Below, piece after piece: positions 26,456 through 35,088 of a stretch of 64,000 nucleotides of DNA. The stretch is taken from NCBI GenBank assembly GCA_965284435.1, contig OZ260083.1:248001-312000 (forward strand). The letters run 5' to 3'. Numbering within the stretch: position 1 is the first letter of the stretch; each line of letters opens with the position of its first letter. The notes under the pieces were generated by a model, which was not told the origin of the DNA, made no database searches, and was given only the letters and a program-made list of their open reading frames with translations. Both the position numbers and the translations under genes were made by a program. This DNA is from CAIYZT01 sp947461435. Its GTDB lineage: Bacteria; Pseudomonadota; Alphaproteobacteria; Rhodobacterales; Rhodobacteraceae.

Positions 26456-27079
26456 TTAGGGTCTGGCAGCATACCGCGCCATGAACATCGCGACGGCGCC
26501 TTCGATCACGTGGCTCACTTCGTCTTTTGAGGGCCCCCCTTTGGGGCAAAGCATCAGACGCTCTTGCAGGCCCCCTTTGCACAGCGCACTGAATTGGTCT
26601 GCCGCCAATTCGAAATCCACGATGGTCAATTGACCCTGTTGCACGGCGGCACGAAGAAAAGTCACGATCCGATCCCGCGCCATCATCGGTCCGGACGAAT
26701 AAAACTCTTCGGCCAGCTGTGGGAAGTTTTCTGCTTCGGCCACGATCATGCGATATGTCTGGCGACCAAAATCTGACGACATGAAACCGATGATCCGATG
26801 TGCTGCGACGCGCAGCACATCTTGAACGCGGGCCAGATCGACGATCATCACCTCTACCTCATCAGCGTGATGGGCAAATTCGGACCGCACCACTTCGCCA
26901 AAAAGCTGCCGCTTGTCTGGGAAATAGGCATAAAGGGTGGCCTTGGACACGCCGGCCTGCAGGGCGATCTCATCGACAGAGGCGCGCTCGTACCCATCGC
27001 GCAGAAAAATCTCGCGGGCGCCTTGTACAACTTGGTCGTATTTGCGCCCTTTACGGATCGCGGGGGGTGTGTCGTCCAT
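26456..27079 (-). CDS. TetR-family transcriptional regulator
   Basis: A 207-residue regulator starting at 27079 (MDDTPPAIRKGRKYDQVV). The helix-turn-helix covers about residues 12-60 (AREIFLRDGYERASVDEIALQAGVSKATLYAYFPDKRQLF). The C-terminal ligand domain includes DFGRQTYRMIVAEAENFPQLAEEFY, a pattern of the AcrR/TetR_C type. It is divergent from mbfA with 126 bp between starts, so it may regulate mbfA and itself; the ligand is unknown. A second TetR protein in the window (44601-45263) shows similar C-terminal wording. Confidence 0.92.
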   Translation of the reverse strand: MDDTPPAIRKGRKYDQVVQGAREIFLRDGYERASVDEIALQAGVSKATLYAYFPDKRQLFGEVVRSEFAHHADEVEVMIVDLARVQDVLRVAAHRIIGFMSSDFGRQTYRMIVAEAENFPQLAEEFYSSGPMMARDRIVTFLRAAVQQGQLTIVDFELAADQFSALCKGGLQERLMLCPKGGPSKDEVSHVIEGAVAMFMARYAARP

Positions 27080-27176
27080 GTCGGCCTCTTTGGTCTGCAA
27101 CTTAAGGCGCACAGAGGCCAACTGGCAAGTCGTCCTACCCATTTGGGACTTTTGTTTCGAGGCAGAGGGACATAGA

Positions 27177-27191
27177 TTAGAATCATTCCAA
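27177..27191. promoter_or_regulatory. Irr-box (iron control element)-like inverted repeat upstream of mbfA
   Basis: TTAGAA-TCA-TTCCAA is a 6-3-6 inverted repeat with one mismatch, ending 14 bp before the mbfA ATG. It resembles the alphaproteobacterial ICE/Irr box, roughly TTTAGAA-N3-TTCTAAA. In Agrobacterium and Bradyrhizobium mbfA is repressed by Irr at low iron; a site overlapping the transcription or translation start fits repression. The motif is seen; binding is inferred. Confidence 0.5.
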
Positions 27192-27205
27192 ATCACGAGG
27201 CCCCC

Positions 27206-28183
27206 ATGATCCCCGGTATCTCCAGCCGCCGCCGCTTTTCCGACCTGACGGAACAAGAAGTTCTGGCACTTGCGATTTCCAGTGAGGAAGACGACGCGAG
27301 GATTTATCGAACCTATGCGCACCGGCTGCGGGCGGATTATGCTGCATCGGCTGCGGTCTTTGACGGAATGGCCACAGAGGAAGATCAGCACCGCAAGCGA
27401 TTGATTGATCTGCATCAGGCACGCTTTGGCGATGTGATCCCCTTGCTGCGCCGGGAACATGTGGCAGGGTTTTATGCGCGCAAACCCATCTGGTTGAACG
27501 AAGGGTTGGGACTGGATGCCATGCGCGCCGAAGCGAGCGGCATGGAACAACAGGCCGCGGCCTTTTATGAACGGGCGGCGGCCAGAACCACCGATGCCGC
27601 GACGCGCAAGCTTCTGGGCGATCTTGCCGCCGCCGAAGCGGGCCATGTGCGATGCGCGGATGGGCTGGAGGCCGAACATTTGTCGGGCCCCGAGCGCGAC
27701 AGCGAAAACGCCGATGCGCGCCGGCAATTCATCCTGACTTGGGTTCAGCCGGGACTTGCGGGTTTGATGGACGGATCTGTGTCAACTCTGGCACCCATTT
27801 TCGCAACGGCGTTCGCAACGCAGGATACATGGACCACCTTTCTGGTCGGGGCGGCCGCCTCGGTCGGGGCGGGAATTTCGATGGGCTTCACCGAAGCGGC
27901 ACATGATGACGGCGTTTTATCCGGGCGTGGCAGCCCGTGGAAACGCGGGCTTGCCAGCGGCACGATGACGATGCTGGGCGGCCTTGGCCATGCCCTGCCC
28001 TATCTGATTCCTGATTTCTGGACGGCCACCAGCATTGCCATGGTCGTGGTCTTCATCGAACTGTGGGCCATCGCGTGGATTCAGAACCGGTTCATGGACA
28101 CACCGTTCTGGCGTGCGGCCTTGCAGGTTGTACTCGGTGGTGCTTTGGTCTTTGCGGCGGGGGCATTGATCGGGGGCGGCTGA
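27206..28183 (+). CDS. mbfA: MbfA: ferritin-like / VIT1 fusion iron exporter
   Basis: A 325-residue fusion with GAGG five bases before the ATG. Residues about 10-160 form a ferritin-like (erythrin) helical bundle with putative iron-binding glutamates in SSEEDDARIYR, EEDQHRKRL, SGMEQQAAAFYERAA and AAEAGHV. Residues about 170-325 are a VIT1/CCC1 membrane domain with several helices (PGLAGLMDGSVSTLAP, ISMGFTEAAHDDG). In Agrobacterium and Bradyrhizobium this protein exports iron and protects against iron and peroxide stress. A candidate Irr box precedes it. A nitroreductase gene starts within its stop codon (TGATG). The dual-domain order and length match the family. Confidence 0.93.
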   Translation: MIPGISSRRRFSDLTEQEVLALAISSEEDDARIYRTYAHRLRADYAASAAVFDGMATEEDQHRKRLIDLHQARFGDVIPLLRREHVAGFYARKPIWLNEGLGLDAMRAEASGMEQQAAAFYERAAARTTDAATRKLLGDLAAAEAGHVRCADGLEAEHLSGPERDSENADARRQFILTWVQPGLAGLMDGSVSTLAPIFATAFATQDTWTTFLVGAAASVGAGISMGFTEAAHDDGVLSGRGSPWKRGLASGTMTMLGGLGHALPYLIPDFWTATSIAMVVVFIELWAIAWIQNRFMDTPFWRAALQVVLGGALVFAAGALIGGG

Positions 28184-28875
28184 TGTACAAGAAGGGCGAA
28201 GTTCATTACGAGCCACTGGCGTTGCCCGACAGGGTGCAGATGGATCCGGGCGACAGTCTTGCTGCCGCGCAGGCCCATTTGGCCTATCTGCGCAAACGCC
28301 ATTCCGTTCGCCAGTACGCGCCCCATCCTGTACCCGAAGCAGTGATCACCGCCTGCATTCAGGCTGCGGGAACAGCACCGTCGGGTGCGAACCATCAGCC
28401 GTGGCATTTTGCAGCCATTTCGAACCCAGCCATGAAAGCACGTATCCGTGCCGCTGCCGAAGACGAAGAGCGCGCATTTTACATCGGCGGCGCCGGGGAT
28501 GAATGGTTGGCCGCGCTGGAACCCATTGGGACCGGCATAGACAAACCACATCTGACCGATGCCCCTTGGCTGATCGTGGTCTTTGCACAAAGATATGGGG
28601 TGACCGAAGATGGCGCGCGGTACAAGAATTACTACGTTCCAGAAAGCGTTGGCATCGCCACCGGGTTTTTGATCGCAGCGATCCATCAGGCCGGGCTGGT
28701 CTGCTTGGAGCATACGCCCAACCCGATGAAATTCCTGCCCGCACTCTGCGGCCGCGGCGCGGAAGAGAAAGCTGTCATGATCCTGCCAGTGGGGTATCCT
28801 GCCACACAGGCCACAGTTCCCGCCGCCGCCAAACGCAAAAAGCCGCTGGATCAGATCATGACCGTTTTTCGCTAA
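28183..28875 (+). CDS. Nitroreductase-family flavoprotein
   Basis: A 230-residue protein whose ATG at 28183 overlaps the mbfA stop by one base. The nitroreductase fold is shown by RKRHSVRQYAPHPVPEAVITACIQAAGTAPSGANHQPWHFAAI, an FMN-binding pattern, and ESVGIATGFLIAAIHQAGLVCLEHTPNPM. It is probably an FMN-dependent NAD(P)H oxidoreductase; the EHTPNPM wording is close to BluB/iodotyrosine-dehalogenase-like members, but the substrate is unknown. Coupling to mbfA suggests a link with iron or redox stress. It converges with the FMN reductase gene, overlapping by 20 bases. Confidence 0.88.
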   Translation: MYKKGEVHYEPLALPDRVQMDPGDSLAAAQAHLAYLRKRHSVRQYAPHPVPEAVITACIQAAGTAPSGANHQPWHFAAISNPAMKARIRAAAEDEERAFYIGGAGDEWLAALEPIGTGIDKPHLTDAPWLIVVFAQRYGVTEDGARYKNYYVPESVGIATGFLIAAIHQAGLVCLEHTPNPMKFLPALCGRGAEEKAVMILPVGYPATQATVPAAAKRKKPLDQIMTVFR

Positions 28876-29404
28876 GCGCGCGCAAATCAGTCATCAATTC
28901 GGTCAATCCCTTGACTGTACGTTCGTCTTTCAAGTGGCCATCGGCATCAAAGGCCGTGCTGCTATCGGCCACCATAACCTCTGGACCCGCCAGGACCAGA
29001 GGCCGAAAGGGATTCAAACACAGGCGCAACGAATATTGCGACCGCTCTCCCCCGGCCCGGCCTGCGGCGGCCGACACAATGGCCACAGGTTTTCCCAGCC
29101 AAGGCGACGGGCCTTTGACGCGGCTGACCCAATCAAGCGCGTTCTTCAAGACGCCCGGTAAGGCCTTGTTGTATTCCGGGGTCGAAATCACAACCGCATC
29201 TGCCGCAGCGATCTGCGCATGCAGGGCCAAAACCTCGGCCGGAAAACCCATCGCTTCTAGATCACCGTCATAAAGCGGCAGGCGCAAATTGGCCTCGCTT
29301 ACCCGTGCGGGGCCAAACAGCCGGGCCGCTTCGGCCAGCAGTTGGCGATTTGTCGATGCTGTGCGCAGCGCGCCGGATATGGTTAACAAATGGGGGTCAG
29401 ACAT
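28856..29404 (-). CDS. NADPH-dependent FMN reductase-like protein
   Basis: A 182-residue flavodoxin-like protein: ISGALRTASTNRQLLAEAARL at the N-terminus for the FMN phosphate loop, STPEYNKALPGVLKNALDWVSR as the family signature, and GKPVAIVSAAAGRAGGERSQ. It reduces FMN or quinones with NAD(P)H. Its stop lies within the convergent nitroreductase gene. Nine bases separate it from the end of lrgB upstream, so it may be the last gene of an lrgA-lrgB operon. Confidence 0.92.
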   Translation of the reverse strand: MSDPHLLTISGALRTASTNRQLLAEAARLFGPARVSEANLRLPLYDGDLEAMGFPAEVLALHAQIAAADAVVISTPEYNKALPGVLKNALDWVSRVKGPSPWLGKPVAIVSAAAGRAGGERSQYSLRLCLNPFRPLVLAGPEVMVADSSTAFDADGHLKDERTVKGLTELMTDLRALSEKRS

Positions 29405-29413
29405 CGCGATCCA

Positions 29414-30130
29414 TCACAAAAAGAATTTCAATATATAAGGTGCCAACACCGCCGTCAGCACCGCATTCAATCCCATGCCTACCCCGGCAAAGGCACCTGC
29501 CGTGGGGCTGACCTGAATGGCACGCGCGGTTCCAAGGCCATGTGCGGCAACGCCTACGGCAAACCCGCGCGCCCGCCAATCCTTTACCCCCAACAGGTTC
29601 AACAAAGGTGTGGCCATTGCGGCGCCCATAATTCCCGTCAAGATCACCAAAACCGCTGTTAGCGTGGGGGATCCACCAATTTTTTCCGCTATGCCCATCG
29701 CTACAGGCGCAGTTGTGGATTTTGCCGACAACGAGGCCAAAGCTTCGCCATGGACCCCCAGGGCGTAACCGATGCCCAGCGCAGAGGCGACGGCTGTGAT
29801 CGATCCAGCCAAAAGGGCCAGGCCCATCGGCAGCAGGGCACGGCGTACGCGGGGCAGATTTTCATACATTGGATAGCCAAGGCACACAGTTGCTGGGCCT
29901 AGCAGAAAATGGACGAACTGTGCGCCTTCGAAATATCGTTTATAGGTGGTCCCGGTCAGCCAAAGCAAACCGGCCAAAAGAGCCACGGCGATCAACACAG
30001 GGTTCACCAACGGCGCCCGATGGGCCGCACGATAGCAGGCATCCCCCAAAGCATAGGCGGCCAATGTCGCCGTCAACCAGAGCAGAGGCTCGCGCGACAG
30101 GTAAACCCAGATTTCAGCGAAGTTAGTCAT
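29414..30130 (-). CDS. lrgB: LrgB/CidB-family membrane protein
   Basis: A 238-residue, multi-helix membrane protein from ATG 30130 (MTNFAEIWVYLSREPLLW). Family markers: FLLGPATVCLGYPMYENL, ALASLSAKSTTAPVAMGIAE and AAHGLGTARAIQ. LrgB works with LrgA in export of murein hydrolases or small metabolites; in other bacteria homologues move glycolate or pyruvate. The start overlaps the lrgA stop by 8 bases. An ATG further upstream extends the frame inside lrgA but is not credible. Confidence 0.94.
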   Translation of the reverse strand: MTNFAEIWVYLSREPLLWLTATLAAYALGDACYRAAHRAPLVNPVLIAVALLAGLLWLTGTTYKRYFEGAQFVHFLLGPATVCLGYPMYENLPRVRRALLPMGLALLAGSITAVASALGIGYALGVHGEALASLSAKSTTAPVAMGIAEKIGGSPTLTAVLVILTGIMGAAMATPLLNLLGVKDWRARGFAVGVAAHGLGTARAIQVSPTAGAFAGVGMGLNAVLTAVLAPYILKFFL

Positions 30131-30476
30131 CGAGATTTCCCGTCGCACGGGCCACCGCCACAAAAACCAATGCCCCGACCGCAATGGACAAAGCAGTCGA
30201 AACGATGAGGGCGAGAAAAATCGCTGGTCCCTGCACCCCCAATGACGACATATGCCCGACCACGCCCACCCCTGCGGGGACGAAAAGCAACGACATATGA
30301 CCCAGTATTCCTTGCGCCACCAGACGCATAAGCTGCGCAAACCGCGGGATCAGACGCAAAGCCGCGACCATTGCAACCATCCCCAAAACGGGGCCGGGAA
30401 TGGGCAGTCCAAGGCTGCGCGACAAGGTTTCGCCCGCAAGTTGCGCAGCTAGAATGGCAAGAAGGGCATGGATCAT
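30123..30476 (-). CDS. lrgA: LrgA/CidA-family membrane protein
   Basis: A 117-residue holin-like protein with four hydrophobic segments. Markers: LAAQLAGETLSRSLGLPIPGPVLGMV and GHMSLLFVPAGVGVVGHM. It forms the conserved partner pair with LrgB, whose start overlaps its stop. The region upstream to 30677 (200 bp) holds no gene and should carry the promoter. Confidence 0.94.
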   Translation of the reverse strand: MIHALLAILAAQLAGETLSRSLGLPIPGPVLGMVAMVAALRLIPRFAQLMRLVAQGILGHMSLLFVPAGVGVVGHMSSLGVQGPAIFLALIVSTALSIAVGALVFVAVARATGNLDD

Positions 30477-30676
30477 GTTTTGGCCTTTTCGAGATCTACT
30501 TCTTTATGCTGCGCCGGCGGCAGAGTGACGTCAATCACCGCCCAAAAGTTCCGACGTGTCTGCATCGCTGCGCGGCGTTTTGGCCGGGGACCGATCTGAC
30601 TGATTTGAGACCCCAAATGAGGGCGCTTGGAAATGTTTGGACGGGCATCTGGCCAATGAAGCAGGGGCTTCCGCGC

Positions 30677-31294
30677 TTAGACTTGGATCATGCGCTTGAT
30701 CCCCGCCACGTGGGCGCATGAAGCGCCCAAGGCCTCGCGGGTTAAATCATCTGCAAGACTTGGCAACGCATCGGATGAGGCAATTCGGTCAATCAACCCC
30801 CAAGCCAAAGCTTCTTCGGCGTCTATTTTTGCCCCACCCAGAAGGATCATCTTGGCTCGGGCGGGGCCAATCAGAGAAACAAGGCGCTGAGGATCGCTGG
30901 GTTGCGGCAGATAACCCAGCCGCATGACAGGGTAAAAGAAATTTGCCCCCGGCACGGCGATGCGCAGATCGCAGGCCAGTGCCATCCCCATTGCCCCGCC
31001 CGCCAAAGTGCCATTCAAAGCTGCGATGCTAAGCCCGGAGAAGTTTGCAACTGCGCGCGAAACGCGTTCCCAGACCGGATCTTGGGCCAGTCCAAGCTTG
31101 GCCTCCTCCAGGTCGGCACCAGCAGAGAACACTTTGCCACGACCGGTCAGGATCATTGCCTTGGCGGGCGCAAGTTCTGCGGCTTCGGCCGCTTCGGCGA
31201 GTTGAACCAACATCGGCCGTGTCAGGGCGTTGGCCTTTTCGGGGCGGTTCAGCGTAATCGTCCACAGGGGGCCGTTTTGCGTGACCTCTATCAT
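30677..31294 (-). CDS. Enoyl-CoA hydratase/isomerase-family protein
   Basis: A 205-residue crotonase-fold protein, shorter than the usual 255-260 because the C-terminal helical part is reduced. It starts at 31294 (MIEVTQNGPLWTITLNRPEKANALT), with GKVFSAGADLEEAK and IAALNGTLAGGAMGMALACDLRIAV supplying the oxyanion hole. It hydrates or isomerises an unknown acyl-CoA. The ATG overlaps the SDR stop (ATGA), so the pair is translationally coupled. Confidence 0.88.
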   Translation of the reverse strand: MIEVTQNGPLWTITLNRPEKANALTRPMLVQLAEAAEAAELAPAKAMILTGRGKVFSAGADLEEAKLGLAQDPVWERVSRAVANFSGLSIAALNGTLAGGAMGMALACDLRIAVPGANFFYPVMRLGYLPQPSDPQRLVSLIGPARAKMILLGGAKIDAEEALAWGLIDRIASSDALPSLADDLTREALGASCAHVAGIKRMIQV

Positions 31295-32034
31295 GCGACA
31301 AGCCCCACGGCACGGCGCACTGCCGGGTCCCGCAGGCTGACATCCGTGCCCAGCCAAGGATCTGCCGCTGATGTACACATCCAAAGCAGGGTGCGGGCCG
31401 GCCAATCGGCAGGGATGTGCACCGAAGGATCCAAAGCAGCAACTGGGCCAATGCCGCTGGCCTTGATCTTCACCTGCATCTGGGTTGCAACGGTGCCGGG
31501 CGATAGACCCAAGGCCCGAATTCCCTGCGCATGCTCTTCCAAGTGCAGGGACCGCGTCAGCATCAGGGCGCCAGCCTTGCCCGCACAATAAGCGCTCCAC
31601 CCTTCGATGGGCGAGGTTGCTGCGCCAGAGGACACGGTAATGATCGTTCCGCCACCTCGGGCCTTCATTCCGCCCAGCGCAGCCCGAAATCCATGAAAGA
31701 CGCCCTTTAAATTGATATCTATGCCCGCAGACCACGCCAAGGGATCGGCGGCTTCGATGCGCGACATCGGATCAATCGCGCCAGCATTGTTGATCCACAC
31801 ATCCACCCGGCCCCAACGGGCCAGAACGACGGCATGGGCCGCGGCGACCTGATCCCAATCTGCGACATCACAGCGGAGCGCCATGGCACGTTCAGACCCG
31901 ATCTCGCCCACAAGGCCGGTGCAGTCGCTGCGCGCCAAAAGTGCAACCTTGGCCCCTGCCTGTGCAAAAATTCGCGCCGCCGCCGCCCCAATTCCCTGAC
32001 TGGCCCCGGTAATCACAATGACCTGATCCTGCAT
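31291..32034 (-). CDS. Short-chain dehydrogenase/reductase
   Basis: A 247-residue classical SDR starting at 32034 (MQDQVIVITGASQGIG) with AAGGAG seven bases upstream. TGASQGIG binds NAD(P), NNAG is present, and the catalytic Ser-Tyr-Lys is seen as ITVSSGAA followed by YCAGKAG (YxxxK). Downstream it is coupled to an enoyl-CoA hydratase-like gene, suggesting a joint role in fatty or aromatic acyl-CoA oxidation (inference). It is divergent from the DUF2125 gene. Confidence 0.93.
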   Translation of the reverse strand: MQDQVIVITGASQGIGAAAARIFAQAGAKVALLARSDCTGLVGEIGSERAMALRCDVADWDQVAAAHAVVLARWGRVDVWINNAGAIDPMSRIEAADPLAWSAGIDINLKGVFHGFRAALGGMKARGGGTIITVSSGAATSPIEGWSAYCAGKAGALMLTRSLHLEEHAQGIRALGLSPGTVATQMQVKIKASGIGPVAALDPSVHIPADWPARTLLWMCTSAADPWLGTDVSLRDPAVRRAVGLVA

Positions 32035-32123
32035 TCTGCTCTCCTTCGGCAGACCCCCTTGACCCGGGTCTGCAGCCATCCGATTGTGCGCAGGTATTTG
32101 CCATGTCGTCGAGGATCAAGGTT

Positions 32124-33632
32124 ATGAAAAAGTCAGTACTTATTGGGTCCACCGCCCTTGTATTTCTTATGTCTGGGGCCGCCGCGTTCGCCGACGTAAC
32201 GCCCGAAGAAGTTTGGGAAAACTGGAAAGCGACTGCCACACAGGGCGGCACGACGATTACCACCCAAAGCGAAGAGCGCGATGGTGACAGCTTAGTGATC
32301 ACCGGGGTTTCCATGGCGTCTTCTGCCGATCCTGCCGCAGTAAGCGAAGGCACGATCGACGAAATCGTGCTAACCGACCTTGGGGACGGAACGGTTGAGA
32401 TTACGCAATCGGAAAGTTATTCAATGGTCGTCACCACACCCGCGATGGACGGCGTTGAACCGCCCGTCGCGCAAACGATCACGGTATCCATAACGGCGCC
32501 GGGGGCATCGACGATCGTTTCGGGCACCGTCGATGCAATGTCATATGATTTTACCTTGCCCTCGTTGGAGGCCTCAGTCGTCAGTGCGGCAGATGCGCCG
32601 GATCCGGTCGATGTCAAGGTATCGGCTGTAAACGCCGTCGGCTCTTATCTGGTAGAGGGAACCGAACCGCTGACGATCAGCGGTACCTTTGGCGCCGATA
32701 GCATGGCCGTCGCAATCAAGGGCAAGGACGCGGTTGCAACAACCGACGTCGACATGACAGCGGCCATCGGGGCGATTGAAACAACCTTTGATGCGGTCAT
32801 TCTGGACCAGGCCAAGATGGAAGATGTGGGCGCGGCGATCGCAGAAGGTTTTGGTTTTCACTTTGATACCAGCTATGGCGCGACGTCTTTCACTCTGAAT
32901 GTGGTTGAAGCGGGCGCTCCAACTGCAATTAGCGGCGGCCTTGACAGCGGGTCGGCCAAATTCGGGATGGATAGCACCGCCTTTACCTACCAAACTGGTT
33001 CCACAGGTTTGAATGTCACGGTCTCGGGCGCAGACATTCCCTTCCCGGAAGTGAAACTTGCCATTGGCGAAAGCGGATTTGGCCTGTCAATGCCCACAAC
33101 GCCGAGTGATGAGCCTGCCGATTTCAGCTTTTTGGCAAAGATTGTAGACTTGTCGATCTCTGACGAAATCTGGGGCATGCTGGACCCGGGCGCGGCATTG
33201 CCGCATGATCCGGCCTCGGTGATCATCGACGGAAAAGGAACCGCCAAGGTCACGGCCAATGTTTTTGCTCAGGATATGATGGAAACAGGCGCGCCTCCCG
33301 GGGAGCTTTTGTCTTTTGACTTGACCCAGCTTTTGGCCAAGGTTGCCGGGGCCGAATTGACGGGGACGGGTGCCTTCACCTTTGACAACACCGACTTGAC
33401 CACCTTCAGCGGGATGCCCGCGCCGACAGGCAAGATTGATCTGAAAGTCACCGGCGCGAATACGCTGATGGATTCCTTGATCGCCATGGGCATGATGACC
33501 CAAGAAGATGCGATGGGCGCGCGCATGATGTTGTCCATGTTCGCAAATCCGGGCGCAGGGGCTGATGAATTCAATTCGGTTTTGGAATTCAAGGACAAAG
33601 GCTTTTTCGCCAACGGTCAACGCCTGCAGTAA
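32124..33632 (+). CDS. DUF2125-family periplasmic protein
   Basis: A protein of about 502 residues with a Sec signal (MKKSVLIGSTALVFLMSGAAAFA) starting at 32124; GAGG is nine bases upstream. An ATG at 32103 is possible but places residues before the signal. The mature part is rich in Thr, Ala, Asp and Gly with long beta-like stretches (TLSI/TVSI patterns), consistent with DUF2125, an exported family of alphaproteobacteria. No enzymatic motif was seen. Function unknown. Confidence 0.82.
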   Translation: MKKSVLIGSTALVFLMSGAAAFADVTPEEVWENWKATATQGGTTITTQSEERDGDSLVITGVSMASSADPAAVSEGTIDEIVLTDLGDGTVEITQSESYSMVVTTPAMDGVEPPVAQTITVSITAPGASTIVSGTVDAMSYDFTLPSLEASVVSAADAPDPVDVKVSAVNAVGSYLVEGTEPLTISGTFGADSMAVAIKGKDAVATTDVDMTAAIGAIETTFDAVILDQAKMEDVGAAIAEGFGFHFDTSYGATSFTLNVVEAGAPTAISGGLDSGSAKFGMDSTAFTYQTGSTGLNVTVSGADIPFPEVKLAIGESGFGLSMPTTPSDEPADFSFLAKIVDLSISDEIWGMLDPGAALPHDPASVIIDGKGTAKVTANVFAQDMMETGAPPGELLSFDLTQLLAKVAGAELTGTGAFTFDNTDLTTFSGMPAPTGKIDLKVTGANTLMDSLIAMGMMTQEDAMGARMMLSMFANPGAGADEFNSVLEFKDKGFFANGQRLQ

Positions 33633-33654
33633 TTTGAACGGTTGATGAACTTTG

Positions 33655-33683
33655 GGCCGCCCGGGAAAATCCTTTGGGCGGCC
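33655..33683 (+). terminator. Hairpin after DUF2125 gene
   Basis: GGCCGCCC (33655-33662) pairs with GGGCGGCC (33676-33683) across a 13-base loop, 23 bp after the stop codon. No T-run follows, so it is a possible terminator or a processing hairpin. Confidence 0.45.
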
Positions 33684-33744
33684 TGCGCTTGCAAGCGGCC
33701 CGTGTCCGCGCCATATCGGAACCGACACCTGAACTGGATATGAC

Positions 33745-35088
33745 ATGACACCCTCGCTTTCTGATCTGACGCAATCCTTGCTGGACGAAGCCCGCAAGGC
33801 CGGGGCCGATAGCGCTGATGCCTTGGCGGTATCGGGCCGGTCTTTGTCGATTTCAACCCGGGCCGGCGTGCTAGAGCAGGCCGAGCGGTCAGAAACGATT
33901 GAAATTGGACTCCGCGTGTTTGTAGGTAACCGTCAGGCCTGTGTTTCAGCATCTGATGTCTCGCTGCGGACAAGGACGCAACTGGCAGAACGAGCGGTCG
34001 CGATGGCGCGCGAAGCCCCGGAAGACCGGTTTGCTGGCCTTGCAGAACCGGCGCAGTTGACCACATCTTATGATGTGGACGCGCTGGATCTGGTGGATCC
34101 AGCCGCAGACCCGGTGGCATCTGAATTGCAAGAAGATGCCCGGCGCGCAGAAGCTGCCGCGATGGAAAATGACGGTATCGTTCAATGTGAAAGCGGTGCA
34201 GGTTGGGGGCGGCAAGATATTCATCTGGCGGCCTCCAATGGATTTGCAGGCGGGTATGGGCGATCTTCCAGATCCACATCTCTTGTCGCTTTCACTGGTG
34301 AAGGCACTGGGATGGAACGGGACTGGGCAGGCGAAAGCCGCATATACGCTGCCGATCTGCCCCCACCCGAAGAGATTGGCCAAAAGGCGGCCGAACGGGC
34401 TTTGGCCCGTCATGGCGCGACAAAGCCGCCAACAGGTGTCTTTTCGATCCTGTTTGACGAACGGGTCGCCTCAAGCCTGATCGGCCATTTGCTGCAGGCC
34501 GTAAACGGCGAAGCCGTGGCACGCGGCGCCAGTTGGGCCCGCGATCTGCTGGGCCTGCAAGTACTGCCCAAGGGCTTTTCGCTGATTGAAAATCCGCACC
34601 GGGCCCGTATCTCAGCCTCGCGGCCCTTTGATGCAGAAGGTCTGCCCACCCAGCGCCGACTGATCGTCGATGACGGGATGCTGACCGGGTGGACGCTGGA
34701 TCTGGCCACGGCGCGCAGGCTTGGCATGGCGTCGACGGGTAATGCTTCGCGGGGAACGGGGGCACCGCCATCGCCATCGACAACGAACATCGATCTGACC
34801 TTGGGTGCCGAAACACCGGCGTCTTTGCTGGCAGGTATGGGCACCGGGCTTTTGGTTACATCGATGATCGGGTCGACCATCAACCCGACAACGGGCGACT
34901 ATTCCCGCGGTGCAGCCGGATTTTGGGTGGAGAATGGCGAGATTCGTCATCCAGTGAACGAATGCACCATCGCCGGTAATCTGCGCGATATGTTGACGCG
35001 CATGATCCCCGCCAATGACACGAGGGCGCATTTGTCAACGCGGGTCCCCTCGATCTTGATCGAAGGGATGACTCTTGCCGGAAAATGA
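33745..35088 (+). CDS. pmbA: TldD/PmbA-family metallopeptidase subunit
   Basis: A 447-residue protein of the TldD/TldE (PmbA) family, standard length for PmbA. Seen: SVSTRAG-like core (SLSISTRAGVLEQAERSET), GFAGGYGRSS.S, RPFDAEGLPTQRRLIVDDGMLTGWTLDLATARRLGM and YSRGAAGFWVENGEIRHPVNECTIAGNL. It lacks the HExxxH zinc motif of TldD, as expected for PmbA/TldE. Together with TldD it degrades unfolded peptides and matures microcin-type peptides. tldD is not in the window. The next gene begins 14 bases before its stop. Confidence 0.93.
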   Translation: MTPSLSDLTQSLLDEARKAGADSADALAVSGRSLSISTRAGVLEQAERSETIEIGLRVFVGNRQACVSASDVSLRTRTQLAERAVAMAREAPEDRFAGLAEPAQLTTSYDVDALDLVDPAADPVASELQEDARRAEAAAMENDGIVQCESGAGWGRQDIHLAASNGFAGGYGRSSRSTSLVAFTGEGTGMERDWAGESRIYAADLPPPEEIGQKAAERALARHGATKPPTGVFSILFDERVASSLIGHLLQAVNGEAVARGASWARDLLGLQVLPKGFSLIENPHRARISASRPFDAEGLPTQRRLIVDDGMLTGWTLDLATARRLGMASTGNASRGTGAPPSPSTTNIDLTLGAETPASLLAGMGTGLLVTSMIGSTINPTTGDYSRGAAGFWVENGEIRHPVNECTIAGNLRDMLTRMIPANDTRAHLSTRVPSILIEGMTLAGK

